Shown one piece after another: positions 30,193 through 43,438 of a stretch of 64,000 nucleotides of DNA (positions are counted from its first letter, which is position 1; each line of letters opens with the position of its first letter). This stretch comes from Nannochloropsis oceanica. Lineage: Eukaryota; Sar; Eustigmatophyceae; Eustigmatales; Monodopsidaceae. Location of the stretch: contig CP038132.1 in the NCBI GenBank assembly GCA_004519485.1, positions 615,001 to 679,000 on the forward strand, read 5' to 3'. Below the pieces are notes generated by a model that worked only from the letters and a program-made list of their open reading frames with translations, ran no database searches and was not told where the DNA came from. The position numbers and the translations under genes were made by a program.

Positions 30193-33100
30193 ATGGCCGA
30201 GGATGAGACAAGTAAACTTCTGCCTCCGTTGCCCCGCCCGCTTCTTTCCGCATTGAGCTCCCTTCAAAATCCACTCTGTCCCTATGCCATCGATCTGGAG
30301 GCACAACCTCCCACACGCAAGCGCCGACCAGGGCTGGACTCGCCCTTGCGGACGAGGCCGCCGGTGTTTGTCGATAAGTTACATCATAAGCAGCAGCAGC
30401 AGCAGCTCAACTCTTCCTTTACTTTTGCGCACATTCAAAACAATCAGAGGCTGGCAGAAACGACCGAAGATGATGCCGAGCCCAGTATGGCCCCTGAGAT
30501 CAAGAAGGCCGGAGAGCCCGTGGATGAGGATAGTCTCATCTTAACCATCAAAGCCTCCGTCTTCCTCCGCTCTCACTGGCTGAAAGAAATCGGTTTTTGG
30601 TTCTTAAACTTTATCACCGCGGGGCTCCTTGCCTTGATCTGCCGGTGGTACCCCACGTTGCTAAGAAAATTGCGGTATGTCGTTGTTCTTCCTGATGACC
30701 CTAGGGCAGAGATGGTCCTGGTCACTTCCCTTGATAACATCGAGTCGTACGCCACCATCCTCGCTTTGGACATGACAGACTTAACACAAGGGTGGCAACC
30801 AACGGGGATGCTCCGCAAAGTGTTCGCGAGACGGAATAATGGGGACGACATGGCGGGGCTGCAAGCAGTGGTGGCCTCCCCGAGAATGTTTATATGGCGG
30901 CATGAGCGGTTTTGGTTAAATTCACGACGAGGGAGGGGTGCAGGAGGGGGAAAAGGAGAAAGGTTGTGGTTCAGGAGAGGATTTAATTCGAGGAGAAGTT
31001 ATGAAGATATTCACAGGATCAGTACGGAAAGGTTGGAGGAGACACTGTTTAATGATGTGGCCTTGGATAGGGCGTTTGCTCGTGTTCTGACCTATGGGGA
31101 AAACCAACTGGATGTTACCACTCCCCCCTTCCCTGCCTTGATTCTGCATGAGTTACTGAAACCGTTTTTTGCATTCCAGTTGTTCTCAATAGTGATTTGG
31201 ATCTTGCAGGCGTACTATATATATATGTATGTGGTGGTGGGGTTGTCTGTGGTTTCGGTTATTCAAAGTGCATACGCCGAGCATCAGAACTTGAGGGCGC
31301 TGGAACGTTTGGCGAAGGCCGACGGAGTGATTAATAAGATCCGGCTTTCGGGCACCGGAGGAGGAGAAGGAGGAGGGAAGGGGGGGGGTTCAATTGGGTA
31401 TTCGATCTCGGGTAGTGGTGGTTTGCCGGCGTCAGGATTCACCTCGACAGCAGCACCAGCAGTAGCAGAAGCAGCAGAGGCAGAACCAGCCGGAGGATCA
31501 GGGGCATCTGCCTGCTTGACAGCCGATCCTGTCGCCACCTCATCGTTGCAACCCGGAGATATTGTGCACATTTCCACCAACATGGTCCTGCCTTGCGATG
31601 TCTTGCTCCTGACAGGAAGTGTAGTCATGAGCGAAGCCATGCTCACGGGCGAAAGTGCCCCTGTTCTCAAATCGGCTCTCCCACTTGATGCACCCCAATC
31701 GGTTTTCAAGCCTGATTCGGATCGAGATGGCCGGTATGTCTTGTTCAGTGGCACTAAGGTTCTGCAAGCCAAATGTGGCAGTCTTCCTCCTGTCCCTCAG
31801 GAGGACCTAGCAGCTGACGGTCTGCGGTGCTTGTGGGAGTTTGGGTTGCCTGCCACTCATACCACCGATCACCACCACCACCATCATCGGCACCACCACC
31901 TCCACCACAAGCACGCCGGCTCCATCAGCTTTGATGAAATGCCAGCCATGGGCCTGGTGCTTCGCACAGGTTTCTCCACCGCCAGAGGTCAGCTCATCCG
32001 TGCTATTCTCTTCCCTAAACCGAGCAAATTTGATTTTGAGAGACAAACGTTTCTGTTTATGCGTATTTTGCTGCTTGTCTTGAGTATTGGCATCGCCTTC
32101 CAAGTCGGGATTTACCATCGAAACGGCGTGACTGCCTACAAGACCTTCCTCGATTCCTTGAACCTTGTCACGGTCGCCGTCCCCCCCGCCCTCCCCCTGG
32201 CCCTAAGTGTGGGGATAAGCGTGGCACTTGCAAGGTTAAAGAGGTATGGCATCTTTTGTTCGGATTCTAGTCGGATATCAGCAGCTGGGCGGGTGAATTG
32301 CCTTTGTTTTGATAAGACAGGCACGTTGACAACCGATGGGTTGACGCTGAAGGGTGTGGCTTGCGTACAACACAACCATCATCATCATAATCAGCAGCAG
32401 CAGCAGTCGAGTAGCGGCATGGGCAGCCATATCGCTGATGCGACGGGTGGAAATGGGAATGGTAACAACAGCAACAGCTGCAGCAAGAGTCCTAACATTG
32501 TGACCAAGACACTTGGTAGCGAGTTAATTGCGGACGTGACACGCCTTCACGCCGTAGCCTTGGAGGAAGGGATCCGAAAAGCTGCCAGCCTGAGCCGGAG
32601 TAACTCGGCCATTTCCCTCTCATCCAACGCAGGAGGGGAAGGAGGAGCAGCAGCAGCGGCCCGCTCAGCACCTCCGTCTTCGACCTCAACGACATCCGTC
32701 ACGACCTCCGCTGCTGCTTCTGCTGCGATGAACCTGTTAAAGGAAGAAGCTGATCCGGCAAGTAACCACAAGCTGATGCTCTCGTATGTGATGGCTGCCT
32801 GTCACTCTATCTCCATTTTAGACCAAACGGACGATGCGACCGCGTTGGTCCTGCGTCTGAACAGTGAGATTATCGCGGACCCTTCTTGCTTACCTGAGCG
32901 GAGACAATTTCTTGAGACTTATTTGGAGGAGCGAGGCTTGCTGTCGACGGCGGAGGAGCTGGTTCTGGACCCGGAGCATGATAAGAGTTTCGTGGTCAAG
33001 GTTGAGGTAGAGGACGAGGGAGAGGACGAGGGAGAGGACGAGGGTCGTGGGGGGGCTGGGGGACAACGGCGGCAGATGAGTCGTGGGGGTAACTCGGGTG

Positions 33101-36079
33101 GGAGGGAGGGAGGGGGCAGTGGGAGGCATCATTCTGCTTCATACGAGGAGGAGGACGAGGAACCGATATTGGATTTACCGACTATGGTGTACACGGATAA
33201 CGTAACCGAGAAGACGCAACATCTAGTGGGGGATTCATTGGAAATTCTCTGCTTTCAGGAATCAGGCTGGCGATACTGTGTACGGCCATCCGAGCCGCCT
33301 AATCTGGCAGAACTCCTCCGTACCATGGGTCCTGGTGCTCTCAATCGCTTGTTTCGTGATGGTGCTTTCGATGATTTTAATATATGGCGCCATCCGCGAT
33401 TGGCTAGTTATGTCGACACGGTCTTGCTCCCGCCCAAAAGTTTGAAAGGCACCCGGCATTCCTCCGCCCTTGCAATGGTGCGTCGTTTTGATTTCGATTC
33501 AGATTTGAGGCGCATGGCGGCTATAATTAGAACCTTGCCCAACCTGGAGCCCTCGGGCCCGGGAGCGACGGCCACAGCAAGGAGACCTGGGGGAGGGCGG
33601 AGAGAGTTTAGATACGATCAGGCAGGGCAGCATTTTATGTTGGTGAAGGGGGCACCGGAGAGTATTCGGGACGTATGCTTGCCAGAGACGTTGCCTGTGG
33701 ATTTGGAGGCACAGTTGCAGACATTGACGTTATCGGGGTACAGGGTTTTGGCGTGTGGGACGCGGACACTCGAGCATTTGCCGGAGGGAGAAATTTTGAA
33801 GGGGTCCAGGGAGGAGTTGGAGAAGGACTTGACATTTGTGGGGTTGTTGGTGATGGAGAATGCCTTGAAAGAGGAGACGACGGGTTATTTGCGAGATTAT
33901 GCCCGGGCGGGGTTGAGGCAGATCATGGTAACAGGAGACAATCCATTGACGGCCTTGGCAGTTAGCAAGATGGCGGGGAGTGCATTTTTGTGTGCGTGGC
34001 GACGGCCATTATTGGTGGATTTGGCGATGGATGCTGAGAAAATGGAAATGAAGTTAGCGGTTTTGGACGCTCTTGACCCGACGTTAAAGTGGGACTTGCT
34101 GGATTATTTACGAACAAATCTGGGCAAGGCGTTGGTGACGATGACCAAGGCGGGGGCTGAAGCAGGGTTGGAGGAACGGGAGAAGGAGCAGGTGGTGATG
34201 GAGGTGGGATTTGATGAAAGGGAGGGGGGGGATGGTGTTGCGCGGAATCCAAACCGCCCGCCGCGAATTTTCGGGCGCCTTCCACAGCAGGGCAGAAGCA
34301 GTAAGAGCAGCAGTAGTAAATGTGGACCGGCAACAGCCAAATCGAAACCTGCTCCAGCGCTGGCTGCTGTGGAATTTGTGTGCACAGGACGGGCGTTTGC
34401 GGCACTGGTGACCCAGCATGCCCCTGTAAGAGAGGAGATAGATTGTGATGGAGAGGCGTGGACAGCCTTGGAAGTTGTTTTGTTGAAATGTAATGTATTT
34501 GCCAGAATGTCGCCGCACAATAAGCAGGAGTTGATGCGGTCGCTGCAGGATTTGGATTATGTGGTTTGCATGACGGGGGATGGGGCAAATGACTCGGGGG
34601 CGTTAAAAGCCGCTGATATTGGGATTTCGATTGCCTCGGCCAAAAATGTGCTATTAGTTGAGCCGGGGATGGGGAAGGAGGAGGGTGCGGGTGCTGTTAC
34701 TCCCATTGGAAGAGAGGTGGACGGGGATGAGGAGAGGCAGGATTATGATAACCCGGAGAATGCCAAGATTGCCTCAGAAATCAGTACGGCGGAGGCGGCT
34801 GTGACTGCGGCACCTTCGATTGCGGCGCCTTTTGCGACAGGCTTGCATCATATTGGGGCCGTCTGCACGGTGGTGACTGAGGGGAGAGGGACATTGGCGA
34901 CAAGTTTCAGTATGTTCAAGTACATGTTTTTGTACGGTATAATTCAGGTACGGTCGTGTGATATAGTGTGTAGATGTGGGTGTGTGGGTTTTAAGGAAAG
35001 GAAGCTGTGGGTACTTGCCTTGCATATTTGATATCATTGGTTTGTGCGAGCTGCGTATGTGAGAGAAGCAGCACTTATTAACACCATCTCACTCGTTTCC
35101 TCCCTCCCTCTCACAAACAGTTTTGCGGTGTCTTGATCCTCTATGCCTATCTCCTTGAGCTCTCCCCGATGCAATACCTTTATGCAGATCTTTTTGTCGT
35201 TCTCCCTTTCGTGACCTTCATGCCGTCCATGGAGGCCACCCCGAAGCTCACTCGTGGGACGCCTGAGACAAATCTTGTCTCATTTCCTGTGATGAGAAGC
35301 ATTTTTGGTCATTCGGCGTTGATCATCTTCTTTCAGTTATTTCAGCAGTGGTTGTTATTGCAGCAAAATTGGTATCATGGGCCCGATTACGATACACCAA
35401 GCTTCGATCGGCAGGTAAGGGAGGGAGGGAGGAGGAGAGGGGATGGAGGAGGCTTGCATTATCTGTTCTTGGGTATGTTCCCACCACCACAAAACCATAC
35501 TTTCCTGCCCTCCCCTCATCTTTTTGTCCGCCCATTTACAAGGTCACGATCGCAAGCTCCAGCAAATTCCTCTTCTCAAACTTTATGTACATTTTCCTGG
35601 CCATCTCCTTATGTCAAACCTATGGGCTTTTCCGTGTGCCGGTCTACAAAAATATTGTACTCTCCGCCTTGGTCATCACTGAGATAGCCGCTTCCATCCT
35701 GCTCCTCGTCTTGGATTGGCCTATTTTCGACCATCTTTTTCAAGTTCAAGGCGCGGAGCTGGTACCAGCGTATCGACATAAACTATTGGGGTGGGGGCTA
35801 GTAAGTGGGTTTTCTTTTGTTTTGTATGAGCGATATCTTGTTCCTCATAAGTCACTGGATGAAGACCCTGTTCTGGCAGCGCCACCGCGACGGATTTTGA
35901 CTGCTGCTGCTACTGAGTCTGCTTTTGCTGGCATTAAACCAGGAGTGGAGGAGCATGAAGAGCAGGAGGAGGAAGAGGAGGGATTGTTTTGGTCGGTTCT
36001 TAACGGCGAGATAAAGTGTGTGCCCAATTTGTGGCATCGCACGCCGTTGTATCACCGTTTCAATTCTAAGCACAACTAA
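30193..36079 (+). CDS. P5B-type ATPase (ATP13A2/Ypk9-like)
   Basis: Model: join(30193..34947, 35121..35414, 35543..36079), 1,861 residues, both introns phase 0. An endomembrane cation/polyamine pump. The actuator motif is MLTGESAP (Glu487). The M4 signature is PPALPLALSVG: PPALP marks the P5B class, where P5A has PPELP. The phosphorylation site is CFDKTGTLT with Asp707, and the hinge MTGDGANDSGALKAADIG has Asp1463/1467. C-terminal membrane helices are split over the three exons (MFLYGIIQ / FCGVLILYAYLLELSPMQY / FLFSNFMYIFLAISLCQTYG). Human ATP13A2 moves polyamines out of lysosomes; substrate and organelle here are inferred. At 1,861 residues it is much longer than the usual 1,100-1,500 because of inserts: a His tract at about 560-575, another His/Gln tract at about 727-738 just after the catalytic Asp, Ser/Ala runs and an EDEG repeat at about 939-953. 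Confidence 0.93.
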
Positions 36080-36148
36080 AAAGAGGATGGCGTATGGGGA
36101 GGGGGGAGTGAGAGGGAATTGAAATGATGATCAGTGATATTTAAGCAC

Positions 36149-36220
36149 AATAATAATAATAACAACAACAACAACAACAACAACAACGACGACGACGACG
36201 ACGACGACGATAACAATAGC
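36149..36220. repeat. Compound trinucleotide repeat (AAT)n(AAC)n(GAC)n
   Basis: Just downstream of the ATPase stop, (AAT) units pass into about ten AAC and then about eight GAC units, ending with a few AAC/AAT units. It lies in the probable 3' UTR. Confidence 0.9.
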
Positions 36221-37198
36221 AGTCTGATTGAGAAGGTCCTGTCACCCGTCCACCTTCTCAACCACAACCGTAGCATTGCCACAGCCGCCTAGTTTGAAGG
36301 GCCGCTACGAAAGTAAGTATTTTTGGAGGCGGGCTGATGAAGGAGGGGAGAAATGGACTAGAACGGATTAGGGAAATGATGATAAATGGAGCTAAAACAT
36401 TATCACGATGGATTATCTAGTGCTTGCCCCTTCCGGGGGATGGGCGTGAGAACACACACCTTAAAATGATTTGCACGTCATGCTGATTCCCTTTCAAACA
36501 CACCTCTATCGCTCCTTTCCTTCCTCCATTCTTCTCTTTTCGCTCCACTCACCCCATTTTTTTCCTCTTTTCCGTCCCTCATAGCACAGTACTCCCCTTC
36601 CTATCCCTCCTGCTGGGCTGGCAGCATGAACTGTAAGGCAGGAGTCGTCATTTACAATTCTTGTGGGAGAAGATGGAAGCGCGCAAGATAAAGGCACATC
36701 ATTCCTAAACATTGTGGCCATGGCAAATAAGGGAATACGTCAAGAAGGTAGCCAAGCAGAAAGGTGTGACCCTTTGTAATGTATTGGAAACAGTCTGGGA
36801 TGAACTCTTGTCTCGGGACAATGAGAAGACGAAAAGTAAAAAAATTAAGTACAGTCACACGCAAATGCCAAAATAATGAAATAAATTTTCCTCATTGAAT
36901 CACATGTCTCAATTCTTACTGACGATTTCGCATTATTTCAATACATTTGTTGCTTTACTTTTTACGACAAGTATGCGTCGTTTTTAAAAGATACCTGTTG
37001 AGTGTCTGGGAATCGCGACACAATTACTTGATTTCCATTCTTTTCTTTATCTGTACCAAAGAAGATTGTGGGCAGATCACTAAACGAACTCCTAATCAAT
37101 CGCCAACCTCCAAATGGCATCAGCGCCGCTTCCTTCTCACTTAACACTCGCATGGTAGTCCAAAAAGTTGGTGCTATCGCTCGAATCATTCATCCTAT
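36221..37198. other. Convergent 3' region, about 1 kb
   Basis: Lies between the 3' ends of the ATPase and permease genes. It is AT-richer than its surroundings, especially 36830-37060. Short open frames exist on both strands but none shows family motifs or good splice context; I see no supported gene. Confidence 0.4.
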
Positions 37199-39600
37199 CT
37201 AAACATCACACCATTGCAGTGGCCGGCTTGCAACCCCTCCTCTTGCATTGATACTATCCCTCATACTTGCCGCGCCTCCACCAATACCTCGGCGGCGCTG
37301 CGGCGACGAGAGATTACCAACACTACTACTACTACCATTACCACTACCACCAAGCGTCGACAACGAGGAAGAGAACGAGTGTAAAGATGAAGAAAGGTCG
37401 AGCCGTGTCATAATATTGATCCGATATTCCTCCCTCCCATCACCCTCCATTCCTTCCCGACAATACACCATCGCCATCGCCCTTCCCTTCTCGTCACCCT
37501 CCGACGACGGCGTCCTCTTCCGGATCATGCTCTTGTTCAGACAGGGGAACCAATACACCACGATAGCAATCACAAACACGAGCATCGACACCAACAATCC
37601 CTCCGCCTCCGCTATTTCGACAGTGGCATGGTAAAATTCACATCCCAACAACATCACACACAAACCTAACCCGACATATGCACCTTTCCTTCCTAAAGGG
37701 CTACGAAAGCCACTTCCAGTGCTTGCCCAGGGACGAGAGACATAGGCGAGGAATTGTAGGATATATGCAACGAGACCCCCAACAACCGCGAGATTAATCA
37801 GGACACTGACTGCTTTGTAATTGGACATGGTGCTGACAGTCAAAGCCAGGAGACCCAGGCCGACGGTGGAGGAGCCTATCAGAGCGACGTGGGGTGTGTT
37901 GTAGCGGGGGTGGGTCGCGCCCAGACAGGCAGGGAGAATGCCATCGGTGGCCAGCACAGCGACGGTCTCTCCTGCATAGAGTACAAAACAGTGGAAAGAT
38001 ACGATTAGGCCTAGGCTGACTAGCGCCGAGACTATGAAGAGGAGATGTTTGTTGTCTGTGAGGGCTTTGAATCCGTCGAGGAGAGGAGCGCTTGAATTGG
38101 CTAACGAGGCCACCCCGGGTGCGACACTACTACTTAATATAAGAGTCAAAATCGCCGTTGCCGCTAATGTCGCCATGGAAATAATAATCGCTTTCGGCAT
38201 GACTTTGGCTGGGTTTGACACACTCCCGGCTAACAAGGGCACGCTTTCTATCCCCAGATACCACCATAACGAATAAGGTAAAGAGATCCAGATTGTAGAT
38301 ACGTCGCCCAAAAACCACCCGTCTTGTCCCATATCAAGCAGTGCGAACTTGTCAAAGTCTAGGAATGCGGGGCTGGATAGATAGAAGGAGATAAGGACGG
38401 CGATGCTCGCGATGGTGGTGGCGACCTGTAAGAGAGAGGGAGGGCAGAAGAGACGTGGGAAGGGAAAGCGATAGAAAGTGAGATATATGTTGCGGGAGCG
38501 CTGCTTGTATCAAAGTCTGAAGAAAAATGCACCTTCAGCAAACCAACCTGAAAATTCACACTTATCTCCACCCCCATCAGGTTCAGCAGCGTAAACACGC
38601 CATAGCTCACGAACCATATTCCCACCTCCACCAGATGCCGTTGCCCCGCCTCAACCGTCACTGCATGCCCTACATACGAAGCGATTGCAAAAACACACAC
38701 AGAACCCGTCGGGATAATCTTCAGCAACTCCGCCACCCCACACAAATATGCACCTAACCGACCCAGCGGGCTTTCGCCTACAAAGGTGTGGCTCCCACCA
38801 ATTTTCAAGGTGTGCGCCGACATTTCTGCGATGCACAGAGAGAGGGTCATGTAAAGAATCGTGGCAACGAACAACCCGAGAAGAGCCCCCCCAAGACCTC
38901 CGGCCAATGTACTGTTCCATCCAACGAAGTTCCCGCCGATGGCCGCGCCGACCGAAACGCCCCTGTTTGGTTAGGGAGTATGTACAGAGAAGGGAGGTTG
39001 TTTGAGTAAGCCTTCACCATCAGCCGCGACGAGAGATCTTCCATTCGTTTAGTATGGCCAGGCCCCACTTCTTCATTCCGTTCGCCTTCATAATTGCAAG
39101 AGGCCCGCGGTAAGAGCCCACAGCTTAATCCAGGCTCGGCCGTTTCATGCTCCGCCGAACCTCAAAGACTGTACAATACACACTACCCGGCCTCGGTCAT
39201 ACAGACATGAGGTAAAGGCACAGCTTCCTTGATCATAAACAGCTTACCATAGGTGCAGCAAAGTCAAGTGCGGGTCCCGAGGAGAGCCTGAGCTAGGCAT
39301 CATTTAAGTGAATATTGATTCCCGGAAAGTAGAGCCGGCCGCCTCTAGCCTCTCGCCTCTCCTCCCTTGGCCGGCGCTCACCACCGATGCGGTTGCCCAG
39401 GGCTTTGTAAGGACTTGATAAAGGTGATGAGGGGCGCCAGTGTTGGGTCAGAGGAGAAGGAAGAGGATGTGCTATGTTTCTTTAGATGGCCCGCCCCGGC
39501 AGGTTGATTGTGGTGTTGCTCTTGTTGTTTTGGGATGTGGAAATATGGGTATAAGGTAAGCTCATTGTCAATGGGATAAGAGTATGGTCTTGACAAGCAT
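37199..39600 (-). CDS. Ethanolamine/amino-acid permease (APC superfamily), 5' end unresolved
   Basis: Exons read leftwards: 39600(approximate)..39382, 38962..38548, 38425..37199. The phases fit exactly: 39382 ends on the first two bases of a Trp codon, completed at 38962, giving HRW|GVSVGAAIGGNFVGWN. This is the family's 'W-G-(x)-GVG-x-x-I-x-G-x-F-x-GWN' first helix. Then come LYMTLSLCIAEMSAHTLKIG with GSHTFVGESPLGRLGAYLCG, the second junction ISVNFQ|VATTIASIAVLIS, and WWYLGIESVPLLAGSVSNPA, the motif typical of bacterial ethanolamine permeases. About 12 membrane helices can be traced. It probably imports ethanolamine or an amino acid at the plasma membrane. The C-terminus is a hydrophilic Ser/Gly tail. 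The most upstream exon has no in-frame ATG before a stop near 39630, so at least one further 5' exon exists; 39600 is only an approximate limit. Confidence 0.8.
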
Positions 39601-40475
39601 GCTTGTACATCACAAATAGCAAGAGCTTAGGGCTAGCGTTCAAACCGCCGACACCGAGGCAGAGGTTGTGTGAAGGAGGGGCCACGTATTCGTTCTAATT
39701 GTAGACTTGAGATCCTTTGCTTCCTCGCCCCTGAACGTAGATTACTACAGTCCCAAAAACACCCCGTCAAGGCACGCACAGACATACAGGCTCGATGTAG
39801 TGGCAGGCAAGGTGATGGGGCCTTGGCCACGGATTGGGGGTCGAGCATTGTTCGGATAGAGGCGCATTCACTGCGTCGCCTCTCTTGCCTTCACCACGCC
39901 ATCACAACGCAGCCCTCCGACTTGCCACGCCTCAAAGCTCGTGCACATCACACGCCAATGATCTCTTTGATATAATACTCTGCTGTATTTACATGTAAGA
40001 CCGGCAAGGTCCTCACCTTTATTACGAAGCAAGAGACAGCGGGCGGCCTTGGGGGAGCATCGTCATCGTAGTCCTTCTCGACGGCTTGCACTACAAGTTG
40101 TTCCACAATTCCAGTTCCACAGTAGTCAGCAAACTCAGAGCGGCACGATTACAACAATAGCTCTTTGAATTTGGGGCACGAAAAGAGGCGCAGCCCGTCA
40201 AGAGTTTTTGTTCTTGTAGAAGGACGGTGGCGCATGGTCGGGGAGGAATGCGCACTTGCATTATCCTTGCTTCCTCCCCCTTCTGAACCGACGCAATTGT
40301 GTCTGTCGTCCTTTTCATTTATTCTATGCACTTAATAGATAAGAACATTAGGTTTGAATGTTACTGGCTGGGGTCCCACACCTGCGCACGGTCCAGCCCA
40401 TTGCCTTTCATCACGCTTCAGCGCCCCACTTACCCTCCTGCCGTACTCTCTTGTCTCTTCCTTACCATAGACACC
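39601..40475. other. Region between permease and YME1 genes
   Basis: Must contain the missing first exon(s) and promoter of the leftward permease and the promoter of the rightward protease. A minus-strand frame 39848-39633 starting with ATG (MLDPQSVAKAPSPCLP) is a weak candidate for the first permease exon; I could not find a matching splice. Confidence 0.3.
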
Positions 40476-42833
40476 ATGCCATCCTCCTCGCTGCTGGGCA
40501 GCACCATAGCGGGCCGTCTACAAGTCCAGCTTTGGGGACTGGCATGGCGTCGGCTCCCTCATAAGGCCCGTCAAGTTCTGGCAGCTTCCCCATCCTTTGC
40601 TTCCACCGCTCGAGACAGCTCTTGCAACGCCTTCGCCACCCTGCCCCGCGTCACGGCTAGCAGCAGGAGCAGCGCTCGTGCGGCGTTGCGTCAAAGGGCC
40701 TCTGTTTCCTCCCCCTCCACTCCCCTCACCAGCAGTAGCAGAAGCAGCAGCAGCAGTAGAAGCAGTAGCTGTCCCTCCATCTACGGCCTGACCCCTCAAG
40801 CCCCCACCTCCCAACTACAACAACAACGACGCGGCATCATCTTCCGTTTCATGGAACACCAAAAACTCAAATCTCTGGAAATGGAAGCGAATCAAGCCTC
40901 CACTGATCCCAACAAACAATACCGCTTTTTGAAGGAGCTAGGGAAATCCTACCCTGAAGCCGTCATCAACCGCTATGAAGGAGGAGCAGGAAAAGTTTTC
41001 GCGGTCAATGAGGGGGTGACCAAAGAGTACTTGAAAGCGCTAGCGAAGGTAGGAAAACTAGATAGCATGCCACTCCAGCCGTTGTTGCAACCGTTGGTGG
41101 CCACGGCGGCGGAAGGGGGGGGAGCAGGGAGGGAGGGAGCCAGGGAGGGGATGATGAGTTCAGGCCAATATGGGGGGGGGGGGATGGGAATGCCTGCCGC
41201 CGGGGCGGCTTTAGGAGGGGCTGATCCGGGACAGCCTTTGTATGTGACGATGGTGGAGCCTGGATTTAAGCAGCAGTTGTGGAAGACGTTCAGGTTTGCG
41301 TTATTTGTCTTCCTGGTCATTTCGGGGTTGAGTGCTTTGATCGACGACAAGGGTATAAGTAGCAAGTTGATGATGTCGACAAATTTGCATATGGCGGAGA
41401 GTAGTGACAAACGATTTGATGACGTGATGGGAGTGGATGAGGCGAAGCAGGAGCTGGAGGAGATTGTGTTGTATCTGAGGGACCCTTCGAGGTTCACGCG
41501 GTTGGGCGGCAAGCTTCCGAGAGGCCTTCTGCTTCTGGGGCCGCCGGGGACGGGCAAGACGTTGCTAGCAAGGGCGATTGCAGGGGAGGCGGGGGTTCCT
41601 TTTTTCTATGCGTCGGGATCGGAATTTGAGGAGATGTACGTGGGCGTTGGAGCAAGGAGGGTAAGGGATTTGTTTGAAGCGGCCAAGAAGCGGAGTCCGT
41701 GCATCATCTTCATCGATGAGATCGACGCGATTGGAGGGGCGAGACATCTTAAGGACCAGCAGGCGATGAAGATGACCTTGAATCAGCTCTTGGTGGAACT
41801 GGACGGGTTTGAACAGAACAAAGGGGTGATAATCATCGGTGCGACTAATTTCCCTCAGTCCCTGGATGAGGCGCTGTTGAGGCCGGGGAGGTTCGATAAG
41901 CATGTGCAGGTCCCGCTGCCCGATATCTTGGGTAGGAAGCAAATCCTGGAGCTGTATGTGAAGAAAATTCCGACGGATGAGGATGTGGATTTGGATATAT
42001 TGGCGAGGGGGACCCCGGGGATGAGTGGGGCAGAGTTGTCGAATTTGGTTAATGAAGCCGCCTTGAAAGCGTCGATAGACGGGTTGAAGGCGATCAATAT
42101 GGCCACGTTTGAATACGCCAAGGACAAGATCATGATGGGGTCCGAGCGGAGGAGTGCGGTGATCAGCAAGGAGACTGCTACTGTGACCGCCTACCACGAG
42201 GGGGGGCATGCCCTGGTGGCATTGAAAACGGGTGGGGCGGACCCTGTGTACAAGGCGACCATCATGCCGAGGGGACAGGCGCTTGGAATGGTGACTCAGT
42301 TGCCGGATGGGGATCAGACGAGCATGAGCAAGAAACAGATTCTTGCGAGGCTTGACGTGTGTATGGGGGGAAGGGTGGCGGAGGAGTTGATTTTTGGGGC
42401 GGAGAATGTTACAAGTGGCGCGAGTTCGGATATCCAGCAGGCGACACGCTTGGCACGCGCGATGGTGACCCAGTGGGGCATGAGCGACACTGTTGGGTTG
42501 GTTTTCCATGCCAAGGATGGAGGGGAGCAAAGTCCGGAGACAAGGGCAGCGATTGATAGGGAGGTGAAGTCGATTTTGGATGCGTCGCACGTGAGAGCGA
42601 AGGAGATGTTGTTGAAGTATAAATCGGAATTAGACGTCCTTGCCAAGGCGTTACTTGAACACGAGACCTTGACGGGCCCGGAGATCATTGATCTGCTGGC
42701 AGGGAAGAAGTTGAGTAAACCCAAGGTGGCTCCCAGGGCGTCTATGGCCGCCGAGGCACCGAAGCAGGGAGGGGCAGCCGCAGGGGCAGCGGCGAAGCCG
42801 GGGATTCTGAAGGGAGGGAGGTTGGGTGCTTAA
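40476..42833 (+). CDS. YME1: Mitochondrial i-AAA protease (YME1/FtsH type)
   Basis: 785 residues from ATG 40476. The frame is open further upstream, but only from a non-ATG codon, and residues from 40476 (basic, Ser-rich, Arg-rich: [20 protein letters not shown]) look like a mitochondrial presequence. A single membrane helix ([18 protein letters not shown]) places it as i-AAA rather than the two-helix m-AAA type. AAA core: Walker A GPPGTGKT with Lys361, pore loop [17 protein letters not shown], Walker [14 protein letters not shown], and SRH region [17 protein letters not shown]. The peptidase zinc site is HEGGH (His574, Glu575, His578). It degrades unfolded inner-membrane and intermembrane-space proteins. 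The pore motif YVG, where most FtsH proteins have FVG, is also found in yeast Yme1. Ser/Arg and Gly/Ala linkers flank the core. Confidence 0.94.
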   Translation: MPSSSLLGSTIAGRLQVQLWGLAWRRLPHKARQVLAASPSFASTARDSSCNAFATLPRVTASSRSSARAALRQRASVSSPSTPLTSSSRSSSSSRSSSCPSIYGLTPQAPTSQLQQQRRGIIFRFMEHQKLKSLEMEANQASTDPNKQYRFLKELGKSYPEAVINRYEGGAGKVFAVNEGVTKEYLKALAKVGKLDSMPLQPLLQPLVATAAEGGGAGREGAREGMMSSGQYGGGGMGMPAAGAALGGADPGQPLYVTMVEPGFKQQLWKTFRFALFVFLVISGLSALIDDKGISSKLMMSTNLHMAESSDKRFDDVMGVDEAKQELEEIVLYLRDPSRFTRLGGKLPRGLLLLGPPGTGKTLLARAIAGEAGVPFFYASGSEFEEMYVGVGARRVRDLFEAAKKRSPCIIFIDEIDAIGGARHLKDQQAMKMTLNQLLVELDGFEQNKGVIIIGATNFPQSLDEALLRPGRFDKHVQVPLPDILGRKQILELYVKKIPTDEDVDLDILARGTPGMSGAELSNLVNEAALKASIDGLKAINMATFEYAKDKIMMGSERRSAVISKETATVTAYHEGGHALVALKTGGADPVYKATIMPRGQALGMVTQLPDGDQTSMSKKQILARLDVCMGGRVAEELIFGAENVTSGASSDIQQATRLARAMVTQWGMSDTVGLVFHAKDGGEQSPETRAAIDREVKSILDASHVRAKEMLLKYKSELDVLAKALLEHETLTGPEIIDLLAGKKLSKPKVAPRASMAAEAPKQGGAAAGAAAKPGILKGGRLGA

Positions 42834-43438
42834 AATGGAGGGGATACTTAGAGGAAGGAAAGAAAGGAGTGGAGAAGCGGGTATTGCGCCGTGTCAAAAT
42901 ATCTGTCTCTTACATAGGAATTGAGGAAATGGAGGCAAGCGACGAGAGGAGGACAGAAGGGTGGAGAGAGGAAGAGAAAAGTGCAGAGGGGTGAGTGGCT
43001 ACATGTAGGTATGTGTCGATCAGGGTTTTTGCGTCCATTTTCGCCGGCTATTGTCAAAGATTAAAGATTATTCAACGCAGGAAAGGTGATGCTGAGCAAC
43101 ATGAAGCGTAGAGAAAAAGAGATATGCTATGATCTGGATGGGTGGAAAAAAGACGTGAGGTGAGTAGTAAACGCAAGGTGTGTGTATGCATAAGCAAGAA
43201 ATGGAAACTTCTTGGGAAATAATAAAAGTCGAAACTTCCTGATTGGGGGCAAGTTCAATGATTGGACGAGTGTATGAAATTGTTCGTGTCTTAGCCCTTG
43301 AAAGTTTTTTTCTTTTGTTTTTTTTTCCCCAACTCCCGCCTCGCTAAAAACTTATCATGTCCGTTTAACCCACATAGCACCCACGCCCACGCCACACCCA
43401 CAGCATGCAGGCAGGCAACACCAAACTCTATATTTAAC
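42834..43438. other. Intergenic 605 bp
   Basis: Same-strand spacer between YME1 and the HRDC/HTH gene. Purine-rich on the plus strand at its left, AT-richer at its right. No feature recognised. Confidence 0.45.

Noticed and set aside
40299-40475. Upstream extension of the YME1 frame by 59 codons
   Set aside because: It opens at a non-ATG codon, and the sequence from ATG 40476 already gives a good mitochondrial presequence.
41565-42590. A 341-codon open frame on the minus strand
   Set aside because: Antisense to the YME1 AAA and protease domains; a by-product of codon bias, Arg/His/Pro-rich without structure.
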